A stretch of DNA of 64,000 bases from JAUIAI01 sp041396685 (lineage in GTDB: Bacteria > Pseudomonadota > Gammaproteobacteria > Burkholderiales > Burkholderiaceae_E): the NCBI GenBank assembly GCA_041396685.1, contig JAWKYD010000015.1:1-64000 (forward strand), read 5' to 3'. Position 1 is the stretch's first letter, and each line of letters opens with the position of its first letter. This document shows, piece after piece, positions 1 to 7,914 of the stretch. Position numbers and translations under genes: made by a program. The notes under the pieces were generated by a model, which was not told the origin of the DNA, did not search any database, and saw only the letters and a program-made list of their open reading frames with translations.

Positions 1-531
1 CCGGCCCGTGAGTTCACCGCCGCGCTCGAGGCACGGTTGGCAAAACAAACCGGCGTCGCCGTCACCGGCAAGATCTACCGCATCAATCGCGATCTTCGAT
101 TCGCGCGGGACGCGGCGCCCTACAACACGCACATCCATATCGGCTTCTCCGATCCGGCGACCGGTGCGTCCTGGATGGTCGGGCTCGAGTTGGATCAGGT
201 GATCGTCGGCTACGGTGCATTCGCATTCGACGATGCCCGCCTCGCCGCCTGGCGCGGCGCGGTGGCGCAAGCGGCGGGGGACAAACTTGCGCGCTTGCTC
301 GTCAAGCTCACCGGCGCCGGCCACCGGCTCGACGCGCCCGAGCTCAAGCGCGTGCCCTCGCCCTGGCCGCAGGATCACCCCCGGGCCGCGCTGCTCAGGC
401 GCAAGTCGCTGGCGCTCTGGACGGACGGCCTGGCCCTGGACACCATCTACGGCGAGGCCGGGCCCGCGCGGATCGCGCAGGCCCTGGCGGCGTTTCGACC
501 CCTGCGCGCCTGGTGGATCGACAACCTCTGA
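1..531 (+). CDS. DUF2461 (TIGR02453-type) protein, 5' end missing
   Basis: The frame is open from base 1, so the true start lies upstream; 176 codons are visible. The visible part has the DUF2461 signature KIYRINRDLRF followed by an APYNTH block (about residues 24–43 of the fragment), and ends with a W-W-containing tail. Family members are about 220 residues and have no firmly assigned function. A TTG at 37 is in frame but is internal to the conserved domain, so it is unlikely to be the start. No partner gene is visible; the next gene begins 185 bases downstream. Confidence 0.8.
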   Translation, partial: PAREFTAALEARLAKQTGVAVTGKIYRINRDLRFARDAAPYNTHIHIGFSDPATGASWMVGLELDQVIVGYGAFAFDDARLAAWRGAVAQAAGDKLARLLVKLTGAGHRLDAPELKRVPSPWPQDHPRAALLRRKSLALWTDGLALDTIYGEAGPARIAQALAAFRPLRAWWIDNL

Positions 532-715
532 TCTGCATCAAGAGAACGCCTCACGGGCCCCTGTTCAGCGCCTCCGCCCCGGCGCAGACTGCGACAGCGT
601 GCGAGGCCACGGGTGGCCGCGCGCCGTCGGCGTGGGTCGGCATCGGCCTGCCCGCGCGATCGCGGAGGGCGGGCCGTCTGGCGGCCGCGACCACCGCTTC
701 ACCGAGACACCGGAC

Positions 716-1057
716 ATGAGCACCATCGATATCCCGGGCACCATCCTCTTCGACGGTCGGCAGGCCCGCAAGGGTTACGCATTGAACCGCATGTGCTTCT
801 CCTTCAACGAGGCCGTCAACCGCGATGCCTTCAAGGCCGACGAACGCGCGTACTGCGAGCGCTACGGCCTGAATGCCGAACAGACGCGCGCCATCCGCGA
901 GCGCGACGTGCTCGGTCTGCTTCGCGCCGGCGGCAACGTCTACTACCTGGCCAAGTTCGCGGGCATCCTCGGGCTCGACGTCCAGGACCTCGGCGCCGCC
1001 CAGACCGGCATGACCAAGGACGAATTCAAGGCGAAGCTCGCCGCCGCGGGGAACTGA
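716..1057 (+). CDS. ligA: Protocatechuate 4,5-dioxygenase alpha subunit (LigA-like)
   Basis: The 113-residue protein matches the small alpha subunit of class III extradiol dioxygenases, which caps the active site formed by the beta subunit. The conserved block ALNRMCFSFNEAVNR is near residues 22–36, and a GGNVYYLAKFA block, typical of LigA, is near residue 74. The ATG at 716 was chosen because the recognisable domain begins right after it; the frame continues upstream without homology. The gene sits 4 bases before the beta-subunit gene, so the two should be co-translated. The exact phenolic substrate (protocatechuate, gallate or a methylated relative) cannot be read from the sequence. Confidence 0.88.
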   Translation: MSTIDIPGTILFDGRQARKGYALNRMCFSFNEAVNRDAFKADERAYCERYGLNAEQTRAIRERDVLGLLRAGGNVYYLAKFAGILGLDVQDLGAAQTGMTKDEFKAKLAAAGN

Positions 1058-1061
1058 CATC

Positions 1062-1895
1062 ATGGCCAGGATCATTGGCGCCGTCGGCATGTCGCACGTG
1101 CCCGTGCTGGGCAAGGCCATTGCCCAGAAGCTGCAGCAAGACCCGTACTTCAAGCCCTGGTTCGACGGCTTCGCGCCCGTACACCACTGGCTTGACCAGA
1201 TGAAGCCCGACATCGTGGTCGTGTTCTACAACGACCACGGGCTGAACTTCTTTCTCGACAAGATGCCCACCTTCGCGATCGGGGCGGCCGAGCAGTACCG
1301 CAACGCCGACGAGGGCTGGGGCATTCCCACGCTCGATCCATTCCGTGGTGCAGCCGATCTGTCGTGGCACATCATCGACCAGGTCATCCGCCGTGATTTC
1401 GACCTGACCACCTGCCAGGAAATGCTGGTCGATCACGCGTTCACCCTGCCGCTGGCGATGCTGTGGCCGGATCAGCCCGCACCCAGGGCGGTGCCCATCG
1501 CGATCAACACCGTGCAGTACCCGCTGCCGAGCGCGGCGCGCTGCTATGCACTGGGCGAGGCGGTCGGCGACGCGATCCGGTCGTGGCCCGAAGACGCGCG
1601 CGTGCTGCTGCTGGCCACCGGGGGTCTGTCGCATCAGCTCGATGGCGAACGAGCCGGTTTCATCAACAAGCCCTTCGATCTGAAATTTCTGGACAGCCTC
1701 AGCCAGGAACCCAAGTGGGCGACGCGTTACTCGATCGAGGAACTGGTCGAGCAGACCGGGACGCAGGGCGTGGAACTCATCATGTGGCTGGCCGCGCGGG
1801 GTGCGCTCGGCGGCCCAGCCGCCGAGGTGCATCGCAACTATCACATTCCCATCTCGAACACGGCCGCCGGGCTGATCGCGCTGGCGCCGGCCTGA
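1062..1895 (+). CDS. ligB: Protocatechuate 4,5-dioxygenase beta subunit (LigB-like)
   Basis: This 277-residue class III extradiol dioxygenase should open an aromatic diol ring next to the hydroxyls, using Fe(II). Residues matching the known LigB centre are all present: H12 (MSHVP), H59 (YNDHG) and E238 (GVELIMW) as iron ligands, with H125 and H191 (GGLSHQ) as the catalytic histidines. Length fits the family. It follows ligA by 4 bases. No other protocatechuate meta-cleavage gene (ligC, ligI, ligJ, ligK) lies in the window, so the pathway must continue elsewhere or the enzyme serves a different substrate. Its 3' end faces the PhyH gene across a tandem repeat. Confidence 0.9.
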   Translation: MARIIGAVGMSHVPVLGKAIAQKLQQDPYFKPWFDGFAPVHHWLDQMKPDIVVVFYNDHGLNFFLDKMPTFAIGAAEQYRNADEGWGIPTLDPFRGAADLSWHIIDQVIRRDFDLTTCQEMLVDHAFTLPLAMLWPDQPAPRAVPIAINTVQYPLPSAARCYALGEAVGDAIRSWPEDARVLLLATGGLSHQLDGERAGFINKPFDLKFLDSLSQEPKWATRYSIEELVEQTGTQGVELIMWLAARGALGGPAAEVHRNYHIPISNTAAGLIALAPA

Positions 1896-1960
1896 TCGGC
1901 GGCCCGGCCGGCCGTCGCTGGCCGGGCGCGGCGACGGTCGCGAGCCGATCGGCGACCTGC

Positions 1961-2000
1961 CGCCGGCCCGCCGGCCCGCCGGCCCGCTAGCCCGCTAGCG
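1961..2000. repeat. Five tandem 8-bp units between convergent genes
   Basis: Three exact CGCCGGCC units (1961–1968, 1969–1976, 1977–1984) are followed by CGCTAGCC (1985–1992) and CGCTAGCG (1993–2000). The array runs into the stop codon of the minus-strand PhyH gene at 1995–1997. Each unit is self-complementary in part, so the array could also fold as a hairpin. A tract of this kind is prone to slippage, and a change in copy number could alter the PhyH C-terminus. Confidence 0.85.
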
Positions 2001-2822
2001 CGTGTACACCACCGGGAACTCCGGCGCGTCGAAGGGCGCGCCGTCCGCAATGCCGAGGTCGCGGACGGGTGGCGAAACCTTGCCGCTGCGCCGCCGATAG
2101 ACCGCATCGTCGCCCACCCAGCGTGCCGAGAACACCCGCCGAACGATCGCCGAGTGATTGCCGGGCGCGGCATGCAGGGTGCGGAAGTTGAACGCGATCG
2201 CATCGCCCGGATCGAGCGCCCAGGTGGCGATGTCGTAGTGCGAGCGGTCGGCGTCGATGTCCGGCATCGTGTCGAACGGATCGACGTCGTTCAGTGGCTG
2301 ACCATTGAAACGCATCGGCTTGAACTCGCGCCCCCATCGGTGCGAGCCGCGAATGCACTGCATCGCGACATCTTCGGCCACCGGATCCAGCGGAATCCAG
2401 AAGCTCACGCTCTGCTCGGCCTCCAGACAATAATACGGATGGTCTTGATGCCACGGCGTGACCGTGCTGCCGCCGGCGCGTTTGACCAGCACGTGATCGT
2501 GAAAGAAGCGGGCCCGGCGCGAGCCCATCAGCCGGGCAGCGAACGCTGCCATCGGCGAATGCAGCACGAACGCGCGAAACGGCTCGAAACGATCCCAGTT
2601 GCAGAGGTCTTGGAAGAACGGCGCGGAACCATCCTCGGGCACCACGGTACGTTCGCGCGGGCTCGGGTCCGCCATCAGGCGCTCGACGCCGTCGCGCAGC
2701 GGTTCGACCCACTCGGAGAACAGGCCGCGCAAGATGAGGACGCCGTCGTGCTGATAGCGATCGACCTGTTCGTCGGTGATCAGCGACTCGTCGGTTCGAT
2801 TGGGATGAGCGTCTGCGGACAT
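1995..2822 (-). CDS. Phytanoyl-CoA dioxygenase (PhyH) family oxygenase
   Basis: The 275-residue protein belongs to the Fe(II)/2-oxoglutarate-dependent PhyH family, which hydroxylates small molecules or acyl chains. The metal-binding HxD lies in WHQDHPYY, with a following FWIPLD strand, and a distal histidine is in the FNFRTLHAAPGNHS block that normally supplies the third ligand. The ATG at 2822 is preceded by a good AGGAG ribosome site; the open frame further upstream has no homology. It is transcribed away from the acyl-CoA ligase at 3154. The substrate is unknown. Confidence 0.85.
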   Translation of the reverse strand: MSADAHPNRTDESLITDEQVDRYQHDGVLILRGLFSEWVEPLRDGVERLMADPSPRERTVVPEDGSAPFFQDLCNWDRFEPFRAFVLHSPMAAFAARLMGSRRARFFHDHVLVKRAGGSTVTPWHQDHPYYCLEAEQSVSFWIPLDPVAEDVAMQCIRGSHRWGREFKPMRFNGQPLNDVDPFDTMPDIDADRSHYDIATWALDPGDAIAFNFRTLHAAPGNHSAIVRRVFSARWVGDDAVYRRRSGKVSPPVRDLGIADGAPFDAPEFPVVYTR

Positions 2823-3153
2823 GGTGGCTCCTGACGGCCTGGGGACGGATCGGTGCGCGGCACGACCTTCGTGACCGGAGCCTTCGGCAAGGCGATCCGG
2901 GAACGGCGCGGCAGCGGTAAGCGGGCGCGACAGAGGAAATATAGCGGCAGACGCCCGCCTTGCGACATCTTGGCGAACCCGTCGTACGCAGTGAATCGGG
3001 GGGGGCAGCGAACTCGCGCACGGCGGCTCATCCGGAATCGACACGCGTGCCCGTGCCTCGGCCGGCGCGCCGGCCGGCATGGCGACCGTCGCCGCCCGTC
3101 CGCCCGGGCTATGATCCTCGCGACCGGCATTCGCAACACGACGAGGAGACCGC
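2823..3153. other. Divergent intergenic region, PhyH / acyl-CoA ligase
   Basis: This 331-base gap separates the divergent starts at 2822 and 3154, so it should hold both promoters. Open frames inside it lack homology and ribosome sites. I see no convincing operator palindrome or riboswitch. Confidence 0.5.
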
Positions 3154-4716
3154 ATGGCCGCCCTGCACGAACGTTCGACGCATCTCGATCTGATCCTGTC
3201 CTCGCTGCGCCGCTTCGCCCCCAAGACCGCATTCGTGGCGGACAACGAGACGCTCACCTATCGCCAGAGCGGCGAACGCCTGGCGCGCTGGGCCAGCGCC
3301 TTGATCGCGCTCGGTGCCAAGCCCGGTGACGGCTTCGGTCTGCTGTCGCCGAACCGACCCGAGGTCTGGTTCGGCCAGACCGTGCCGGCGCTGATCGGCG
3401 CGCGCTACACCGCCCTGCACCCGATGGGCTCGCTGGACGACCATCTACACATGTGCCGCGAGGCCGGCCTGCGATTCCTGTTCGTGGATCCGGCCTACGC
3501 CGAGCGGGCGCAGGTCCTGCTCGACCGATCCGGCACGCTCGAGCACGTGCTCAGTTTCGGGCCCGGCGAGTGTGGGCTGGACATGCACGCGCTGGCGGGA
3601 CGCGCCGACGCCAATCCGTTGCCGACCACGGCCGGCCGCCCCGAGCAACTGAGTTGGCTGCTCTACACGGGCGGCACCACCGGCGTACCGAAATCGGCGA
3701 TGCTGCCCGAGCGCTCGCTCGCGCAGATGGCGTTCAGCGTGACCACCGGCTGGGACCTGCCCAGGGAGCGCCGCTATCTGGCCGTGGCGCCGATCTCACA
3801 CGCGGCCGGCATGATGGTCGTGCCCACGCTGATGACGGGCGGCACGGTGATCCTGCACAAGGGCTGGGATCCGCAGCGCTGGCTCGACGGCGTGCGCGAG
3901 CACCGCGCCACCATGAGCCTGCTGGTGCCGACCATGATCTATTCGCTGCTCGATTCACCCGGGCTCGACGGCGCCGATCTCTCGACCCTGCAGACCATCA
4001 TGTATGGCGCATCGCCGATGGCACCGGCGCGTCTGATCGAAGGCATTCGCCGCATCGGCCCGGTGTTCAGCCAGCTCTACGGCCAGACCGAGTGCGCCGG
4101 CATCACCACCTGTCTCTGGCGCGAGCAGCACGATGTCGACGATGAGGCCCGCCTGCTGTCGTGCGGGCAGGCAATGCCCGGTGCGCGCCTGGCGATCCTG
4201 GACGACGGCGGCAAGGAACTGCCGGCCGGCGAAGCCGGCGAAATCTGCGTGCAGGGACAGACGGTGATGGACGGTTACTGGCGCCGCGACGATCTGACCC
4301 GCGATACCCTGGTCGACGGCTGGCTGCGCACGGGCGATATCGGCATCCTGGATGGCGATGGTTTCCTGACCATCGTCGATCGCAAAAAGGACATGATCGT
4401 CTCGGGCGGCTTCAATGTGTTTCCCCGCGAGATCGAGGACGTGATCATGCGCGACCCCAGCGTGTCGGCCGCCGCGGTCGTCGGTGTCCCCGACGACAAG
4501 TGGGGCGAGGCGGTCAAGGCGCTGGTCGTGGCCAGACCCGGCCAGCAGATCGACCCCACCCGCATCATCGAAACCGTGCGCGAGGCCAAGGGTTCGATCT
4601 ACGCGCCCAAGAGCGTCGAGATCGTCGACGCCCTGCCACTCACGGCGGTGGGCAAGCCCGACAAGAAAGTGCTGCGTGCCAGATATTGGGCCGGCAAGAG
4701 CCGGTCGGTGAACTGA
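3154..4716 (+). CDS. AMP-dependent acyl-CoA synthetase/ligase
   Basis: This 520-residue ANL-superfamily enzyme should activate a carboxylic acid as acyl-AMP and transfer it to CoA. Seen in order are the P-loop YTGGTTGVPKSA (about residue 172), the adenine-binding YGQTECAG (about 309), the hinge GWLRTGDIG with DRKKDMIVSGGFNVFP (about 390–425), and the C-terminal catalytic lysine in TAVGKPDKK. The start follows a GAGGAG ribosome site. The nitronate monooxygenase begins 4 bases later, suggesting one transcript. Fatty-acid and aromatic-acid (feruloyl-like) ligases look alike at this level; the nearby LigAB dioxygenase makes an aromatic substrate possible but unproven. Confidence 0.88.
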   Translation: MAALHERSTHLDLILSSLRRFAPKTAFVADNETLTYRQSGERLARWASALIALGAKPGDGFGLLSPNRPEVWFGQTVPALIGARYTALHPMGSLDDHLHMCREAGLRFLFVDPAYAERAQVLLDRSGTLEHVLSFGPGECGLDMHALAGRADANPLPTTAGRPEQLSWLLYTGGTTGVPKSAMLPERSLAQMAFSVTTGWDLPRERRYLAVAPISHAAGMMVVPTLMTGGTVILHKGWDPQRWLDGVREHRATMSLLVPTMIYSLLDSPGLDGADLSTLQTIMYGASPMAPARLIEGIRRIGPVFSQLYGQTECAGITTCLWREQHDVDDEARLLSCGQAMPGARLAILDDGGKELPAGEAGEICVQGQTVMDGYWRRDDLTRDTLVDGWLRTGDIGILDGDGFLTIVDRKKDMIVSGGFNVFPREIEDVIMRDPSVSAAAVVGVPDDKWGEAVKALVVARPGQQIDPTRIIETVREAKGSIYAPKSVEIVDALPLTAVGKPDKKVLRARYWAGKSRSVN

Positions 4717-4720
4717 CGCC

Positions 4721-5755
4721 GTGGCGAGCGGGCAAGTGTCGGCGACCTCGAACGCCAGCGTGGACGACGCACCGAGGCCGGCGGCTACGACACTGCCGGT
4801 CATCGCCGCGCCGATGTTGCTGGTGTCCGGTATCGACTACGTGGTCGGCGCCTGCGCCGCCGGTATCGGCGGCGCTTTTCCGACCGCGAACTGCCGCGAC
4901 ACGGACGAACTCGATGACTGGTTGCGCACCATGCGTAGGCGGATCGATTCGGGCCGATCGCTGGGCGGCGGGGCCACCGGCGACATCTGGCCGAATCTGA
5001 TCGTGCATCGCTCCAATCCGCGTCGCGATGCCGACTTGCGCGTGTTGCTCGATCACGGCGTCAAACGAGTGATCACCAGCGTCGGTGCGCCGGATCCGGT
5101 GCTCGGGCCATTGCACGACGCAGGCTGCAAGGTCTATGCGGACGTGGCCTCGCTGCGCCACGCGCAACGGGCGATCACGGCCGGCGTCGATGGTCTCATT
5201 CTGCTGACCGCGGGTGCCGGTGGCCAGACGGGCTGGGCCAATCCGTTTGCTTTCGCTCGGGCGGTGCGCACCATCTGGCCGGGCCCGATGGTGCTGGCCG
5301 GTGGCGTGGCCGACGGTCGGGCGCTGTTCGCCGCGCGCACGCTCGGCTTCGATCTCGCCTACATGGGCACGCGCATGATCGCCACCGCCGAGAGCTTGGC
5401 CAGCGACGACTACAAGCGCATGCTGGTGGACAGCTCGCTCGACGACATCGTGCTCACGCGCGCCTTCACGGGCCTGGAGACGAACATGTTGCGAGCGTCG
5501 ATCGTGGCCGCCGGCCTGAACCCGGATGCCCTGCCCGCACACGGCGGGCTGGATGCCGGTCGCGATCTCGACGCGAACGCGCGCCGGGACCCGACCCGAC
5601 CGAGACGCTGGCGCGACGTCTGGAGTGCCGGCCACGCGGTATCGTCGGTGAACGAGGTGCCGCCCATGGCCACACTGGTGGCCCGGCTCGACGCCGAGTA
5701 CCGGGCGGCGGCACGCGATGCGGCCGCCATCGCACACCGGCTGGCGGGCTCCTGA
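4721..5755 (+). CDS. Nitronate monooxygenase-like FMN protein
   Basis: The 344-residue protein has the TIM-barrel fold of the nitronate monooxygenase / 2-nitropropane dioxygenase family. Visible motifs are the N-terminal PVIAAPMLLVSG strand, a GLILLTAGAGGQTG loop (FMN phosphate region) and GPMVLAGGVADGRAL, plus an AYMGTRMIAT block near residue 210. It starts at GTG 4721, four bases after the ligase. Many relatives act on acyl-CoA or unknown substrates, so the nitronate assignment is a family label. A second, only distantly similar member is at 25439–26527. Confidence 0.8.
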   Translation: MASGQVSATSNASVDDAPRPAATTLPVIAAPMLLVSGIDYVVGACAAGIGGAFPTANCRDTDELDDWLRTMRRRIDSGRSLGGGATGDIWPNLIVHRSNPRRDADLRVLLDHGVKRVITSVGAPDPVLGPLHDAGCKVYADVASLRHAQRAITAGVDGLILLTAGAGGQTGWANPFAFARAVRTIWPGPMVLAGGVADGRALFAARTLGFDLAYMGTRMIATAESLASDDYKRMLVDSSLDDIVLTRAFTGLETNMLRASIVAAGLNPDALPAHGGLDAGRDLDANARRDPTRPRRWRDVWSAGHAVSSVNEVPPMATLVARLDAEYRAAARDAAAIAHRLAGS

Positions 5756-5841
5756 ACATCCGCGTCGCCCGCCAGCCGGCATTCCCGGTGACCGTGATCG
5801 CGCCGGTCGGTACGAGCCCTGGCGGGCGATCGGATCACCCA

Positions 5842-5875
5842 GGTCGCCGCGGATCGAAACGATGCCGCGGCGACC
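5842..5875. terminator. Strong hairpin between convergent genes
   Basis: GGTCGCCGCGG (5842–5852) is perfectly repeated in inverse orientation at 5865–5875. The 12-base spacer can pair further (ATCG with CGAT) around an AAA loop, leaving one bulged G. It lies between the 3' ends of the nitronate monooxygenase and FKBP genes. No T-run flanks it, so it may block transcription from both sides or stabilise 3' ends rather than act as a classical terminator. Confidence 0.6.
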
Positions 5876-5884
5876 ACCCCTGGC

Positions 5885-6598
5885 TTATTCGAGCCCGATC
5901 AGCTCGACCTTGAAATGCAGGGTCGAGTTCGGCGGGATGCCGCCGGGCGAACCGCGCTCGCCATAGGCGAGTTCCGGCGGAATCACCACCTCGTAAGTGG
6001 AACCAGCCGGCATCAGCTGCAACACCTCTTGCCAACCGGGAATCACCTGGCCGACACCGAACACGGCCGGCTCGCCGCGCTTGTACGAGCTGTCGAACAC
6101 CTTGCCGTCGATCAGCTTGCCCTCGTAGTGAACCTTGACCCGGTCGCGGGCCGTGGGCTTCTTGCCCTTGCCTTCGTCGAGCACCTTGTACAGCAGGCCG
6201 CTGGAGGTCTTCTGAACGCCGTTGCCCTTGGCGAATTTCTCGCGATAGGCGGCGCCGGCCTCGGCATTGGCCTTGCCGGCCTCCGCCTGCGCCGCCATGC
6301 GCTTGCGATTGGCGGCATCCATCGCCGCCTGCATCTGCTCGTTGCTCAGGCGCAGCTCCTTGCCCTGCAGCACGTCCTGGATGGCGGCCAACAATGCGGC
6401 GCTGTCGACCTCGAGCCCGTCCTGCTCGAAGCGGCGCTTGAACTGGTTGCCGAAATGCACACCGAGCGTGTACGAGAACTGTTGCAGCTCGCCCTTGGGC
6501 GCGCCCTCGAGCACGTCAGCCGCGTGCGCGGCACCGCCGAGCGACGCTATCGTCGCGAGCGATGCGACGAGGACTGGAAATGATCGTTTGAGGAACAC
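5885..6598 (-). CDS. FKBP-type peptidyl-prolyl isomerase, exported (FkpA/Mip-like)
   Basis: This 237-residue periplasmic folding helper begins at GTG 6598, chosen because a GGAG site stands just upstream and the first about 25 residues form a signal peptide ending in GGAAHA. The helical dimerisation domain (about residues 30–125) is followed by a complete FKBP domain with VKVHYEGKLIDGKVFDSS and QVIPGWQEVLQLMPAG, ending in HFKVELIGLE. Domain order and length fit FkpA/Mip proteins. It is divergent from the LLM oxidoreductase at 6717. In-frame ATG codons farther upstream would bury the signal peptide and were not used. Confidence 0.9.
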   Translation of the reverse strand: MFLKRSFPVLVASLATIASLGGAAHAADVLEGAPKGELQQFSYTLGVHFGNQFKRRFEQDGLEVDSAALLAAIQDVLQGKELRLSNEQMQAAMDAANRKRMAAQAEAGKANAEAGAAYREKFAKGNGVQKTSSGLLYKVLDEGKGKKPTARDRVKVHYEGKLIDGKVFDSSYKRGEPAVFGVGQVIPGWQEVLQLMPAGSTYEVVIPPELAYGERGSPGGIPPNSTLHFKVELIGLE

Positions 6599-6716
6599 TG
6601 GCAATCTCCGGGAGAAGGGTAGGCGGTCTTCGCCACAGAGGCGTGGCCGGCTTGCTACATTATGCGGGAGCCGTCCCCACCGGTCGGCAAGCCCCGCCAC
6701 AGCACAGGACTCCGCG

Positions 6717-7736
6717 ATGTTGCCGCTCTCGATCCTCGATCTGGTTCCCGTTCGCGAGGGACAGACCCCGGCCGATGCCCTGCCCACGGCGCTCGATCTG
6801 GCCCGCCACGCCGAGCGCTGGGGCTACCAGCGCTTCTGGGTCGCCGAGCATCACAACATGACCGGCATCGCGAGCGCCGCCACGTCGGTGGTCATCGGCT
6901 ACCTGGCCGGTGGTACCTCCAGCATCCGCGTCGGCTCCGGCGGCATCATGTTGCCCAATCACGCACCGCTGATCATCGCCGAGCAGTTCGGCACGCTGGC
7001 TTCGCTGTATCCGGACCGCATCGATCTCGGCCTCGGCCGTGCGCCCGGCACCGACCAGCTGACCATGCGTGCCTTGCGCCGCGACCCGCGCTGGGCCGAA
7101 CACTTCCCCGAAGACGTCCAGGAGCTGCGCGCGCTGTTCGGCCCGTGTCAGCCCGGGCAGAAGATCCGCGCGGTGCCCGGCACCGATCTGAACGTGCCGA
7201 TCTGGATCCTCGGCTCGAGCCTGTACGGCGCCCAGGTCGCCGCGTATTTCGGCATGCCCTATTCGTTCGCATCGCATTTCGCGCCGGATGCGCTCGACGA
7301 CGCACTGCACGAATACCGGTCTCGCTTCCAGCCGTCCGAACAGCTCGCCAAGCCGTGGGCGATGCCGTGCGTGAACGTGGTCGTCGCCGATACCGATGCC
7401 GAGGCACGCCGTCTGTTCACCTCGCTGCAGATGCGCTTCGTGAGCATGGTGCGCAATCAGCGTGGCCTGCTGCAGGCACCCATCGACGACATCGAAACCT
7501 ACTGGACACCGGCCGAGAAAGCGCACGCGATGCGCATGCTGACCTGCTCGTTCGTCGGTTCGCCGGACACCGTTCGCGCCGAGTTGCAGCGCTTCATGAC
7601 ACGCACGGCCTGCGACGAACTGATGGTTAGCGCAGCCATCTTCGACCACGATGCGCGTCTGCGCTCTTATGAGCTGCTCGCCGAGATCGGTCGGCAGCTC
7701 GAGCCGGTGCCGGCCACGGTGCCCGGCAACGCCTGA
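6717..7736 (+). CDS. LLM-class flavin-dependent oxidoreductase (MsnO8-like group)
   Basis: The 339-residue protein belongs to the bacterial-luciferase-like flavin enzymes. Recognisable blocks are LSILDLVPVREG at the N-terminus, RFWVAEHHNMTGIAS (about 39–53), the conserved VGSGGIMLPNHAPL and the GLGRAPGTDQ loop. These match the MsnO8-type subgroup, usually annotated only as LLM oxidoreductases. The ATG at 6717 matches the conserved N-terminus; the longer open frame upstream covers the FKBP promoter. The substrate is unknown. A hairpin starts 22 bases after the stop. Confidence 0.85.
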   Translation: MLPLSILDLVPVREGQTPADALPTALDLARHAERWGYQRFWVAEHHNMTGIASAATSVVIGYLAGGTSSIRVGSGGIMLPNHAPLIIAEQFGTLASLYPDRIDLGLGRAPGTDQLTMRALRRDPRWAEHFPEDVQELRALFGPCQPGQKIRAVPGTDLNVPIWILGSSLYGAQVAAYFGMPYSFASHFAPDALDDALHEYRSRFQPSEQLAKPWAMPCVNVVVADTDAEARRLFTSLQMRFVSMVRNQRGLLQAPIDDIETYWTPAEKAHAMRMLTCSFVGSPDTVRAELQRFMTRTACDELMVSAAIFDHDARLRSYELLAEIGRQLEPVPATVPGNA

Positions 7737-7758
7737 CCGCGCCATACCCGGCGCTTCG

Positions 7759-7774
7759 CGGGGCAAATGCCCCG
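7759..7774. promoter_or_regulatory. Palindrome CGGGGC-AAAT-GCCCCG (hairpin or operator)
   Basis: A perfect 6-bp inverted repeat around AAAT lies between the LLM gene and the glycosyltransferase at 7915. It contains CAAATGCCC, which also occurs upstream of the sigma-54 promoter at 12696 (minus strand of 12584–12592). It could therefore be a binding site for the neighbouring activator. Its closeness to the 7736 stop means it could instead be a weak terminator hairpin. Confidence 0.4.
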
Positions 7775-7914
7775 CCCCTGGGTCACCAGCCCCGGCACGA
7801 CGGATTCGCGTCTTTGCGAGCGCATCGTGAACGGCTATTGTCGTGCCCCCGACCCGTGCGTCTGTCGAGATCACACGGGTTGCCGCCAATCCTGCTTCAT
7901 CGCCGGAGCCGTTC

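Noticed and set aside
551..1213. Long minus-strand open frame over ligA/ligB
   Set aside because: A reading-frame shadow typical of GC-rich DNA; no domain or ribosome site, and the plus-strand genes have clear families. Similar shadows occur over most genes here.
1961..2000. CRISPR-like array
   Set aside because: Units are 8 bp without spacers; the 13-bp and 18-bp arrays likewise have no spacers and no cas genes are present.
7830..7860. Possible sigma-54 promoter (GG-N10-GC within CGGCTATTGTCGTGCC) before the 7915 transferase
   Set aside because: The spacing fits but flanking bases match the consensus poorly; chance is likely in GC-rich DNA.
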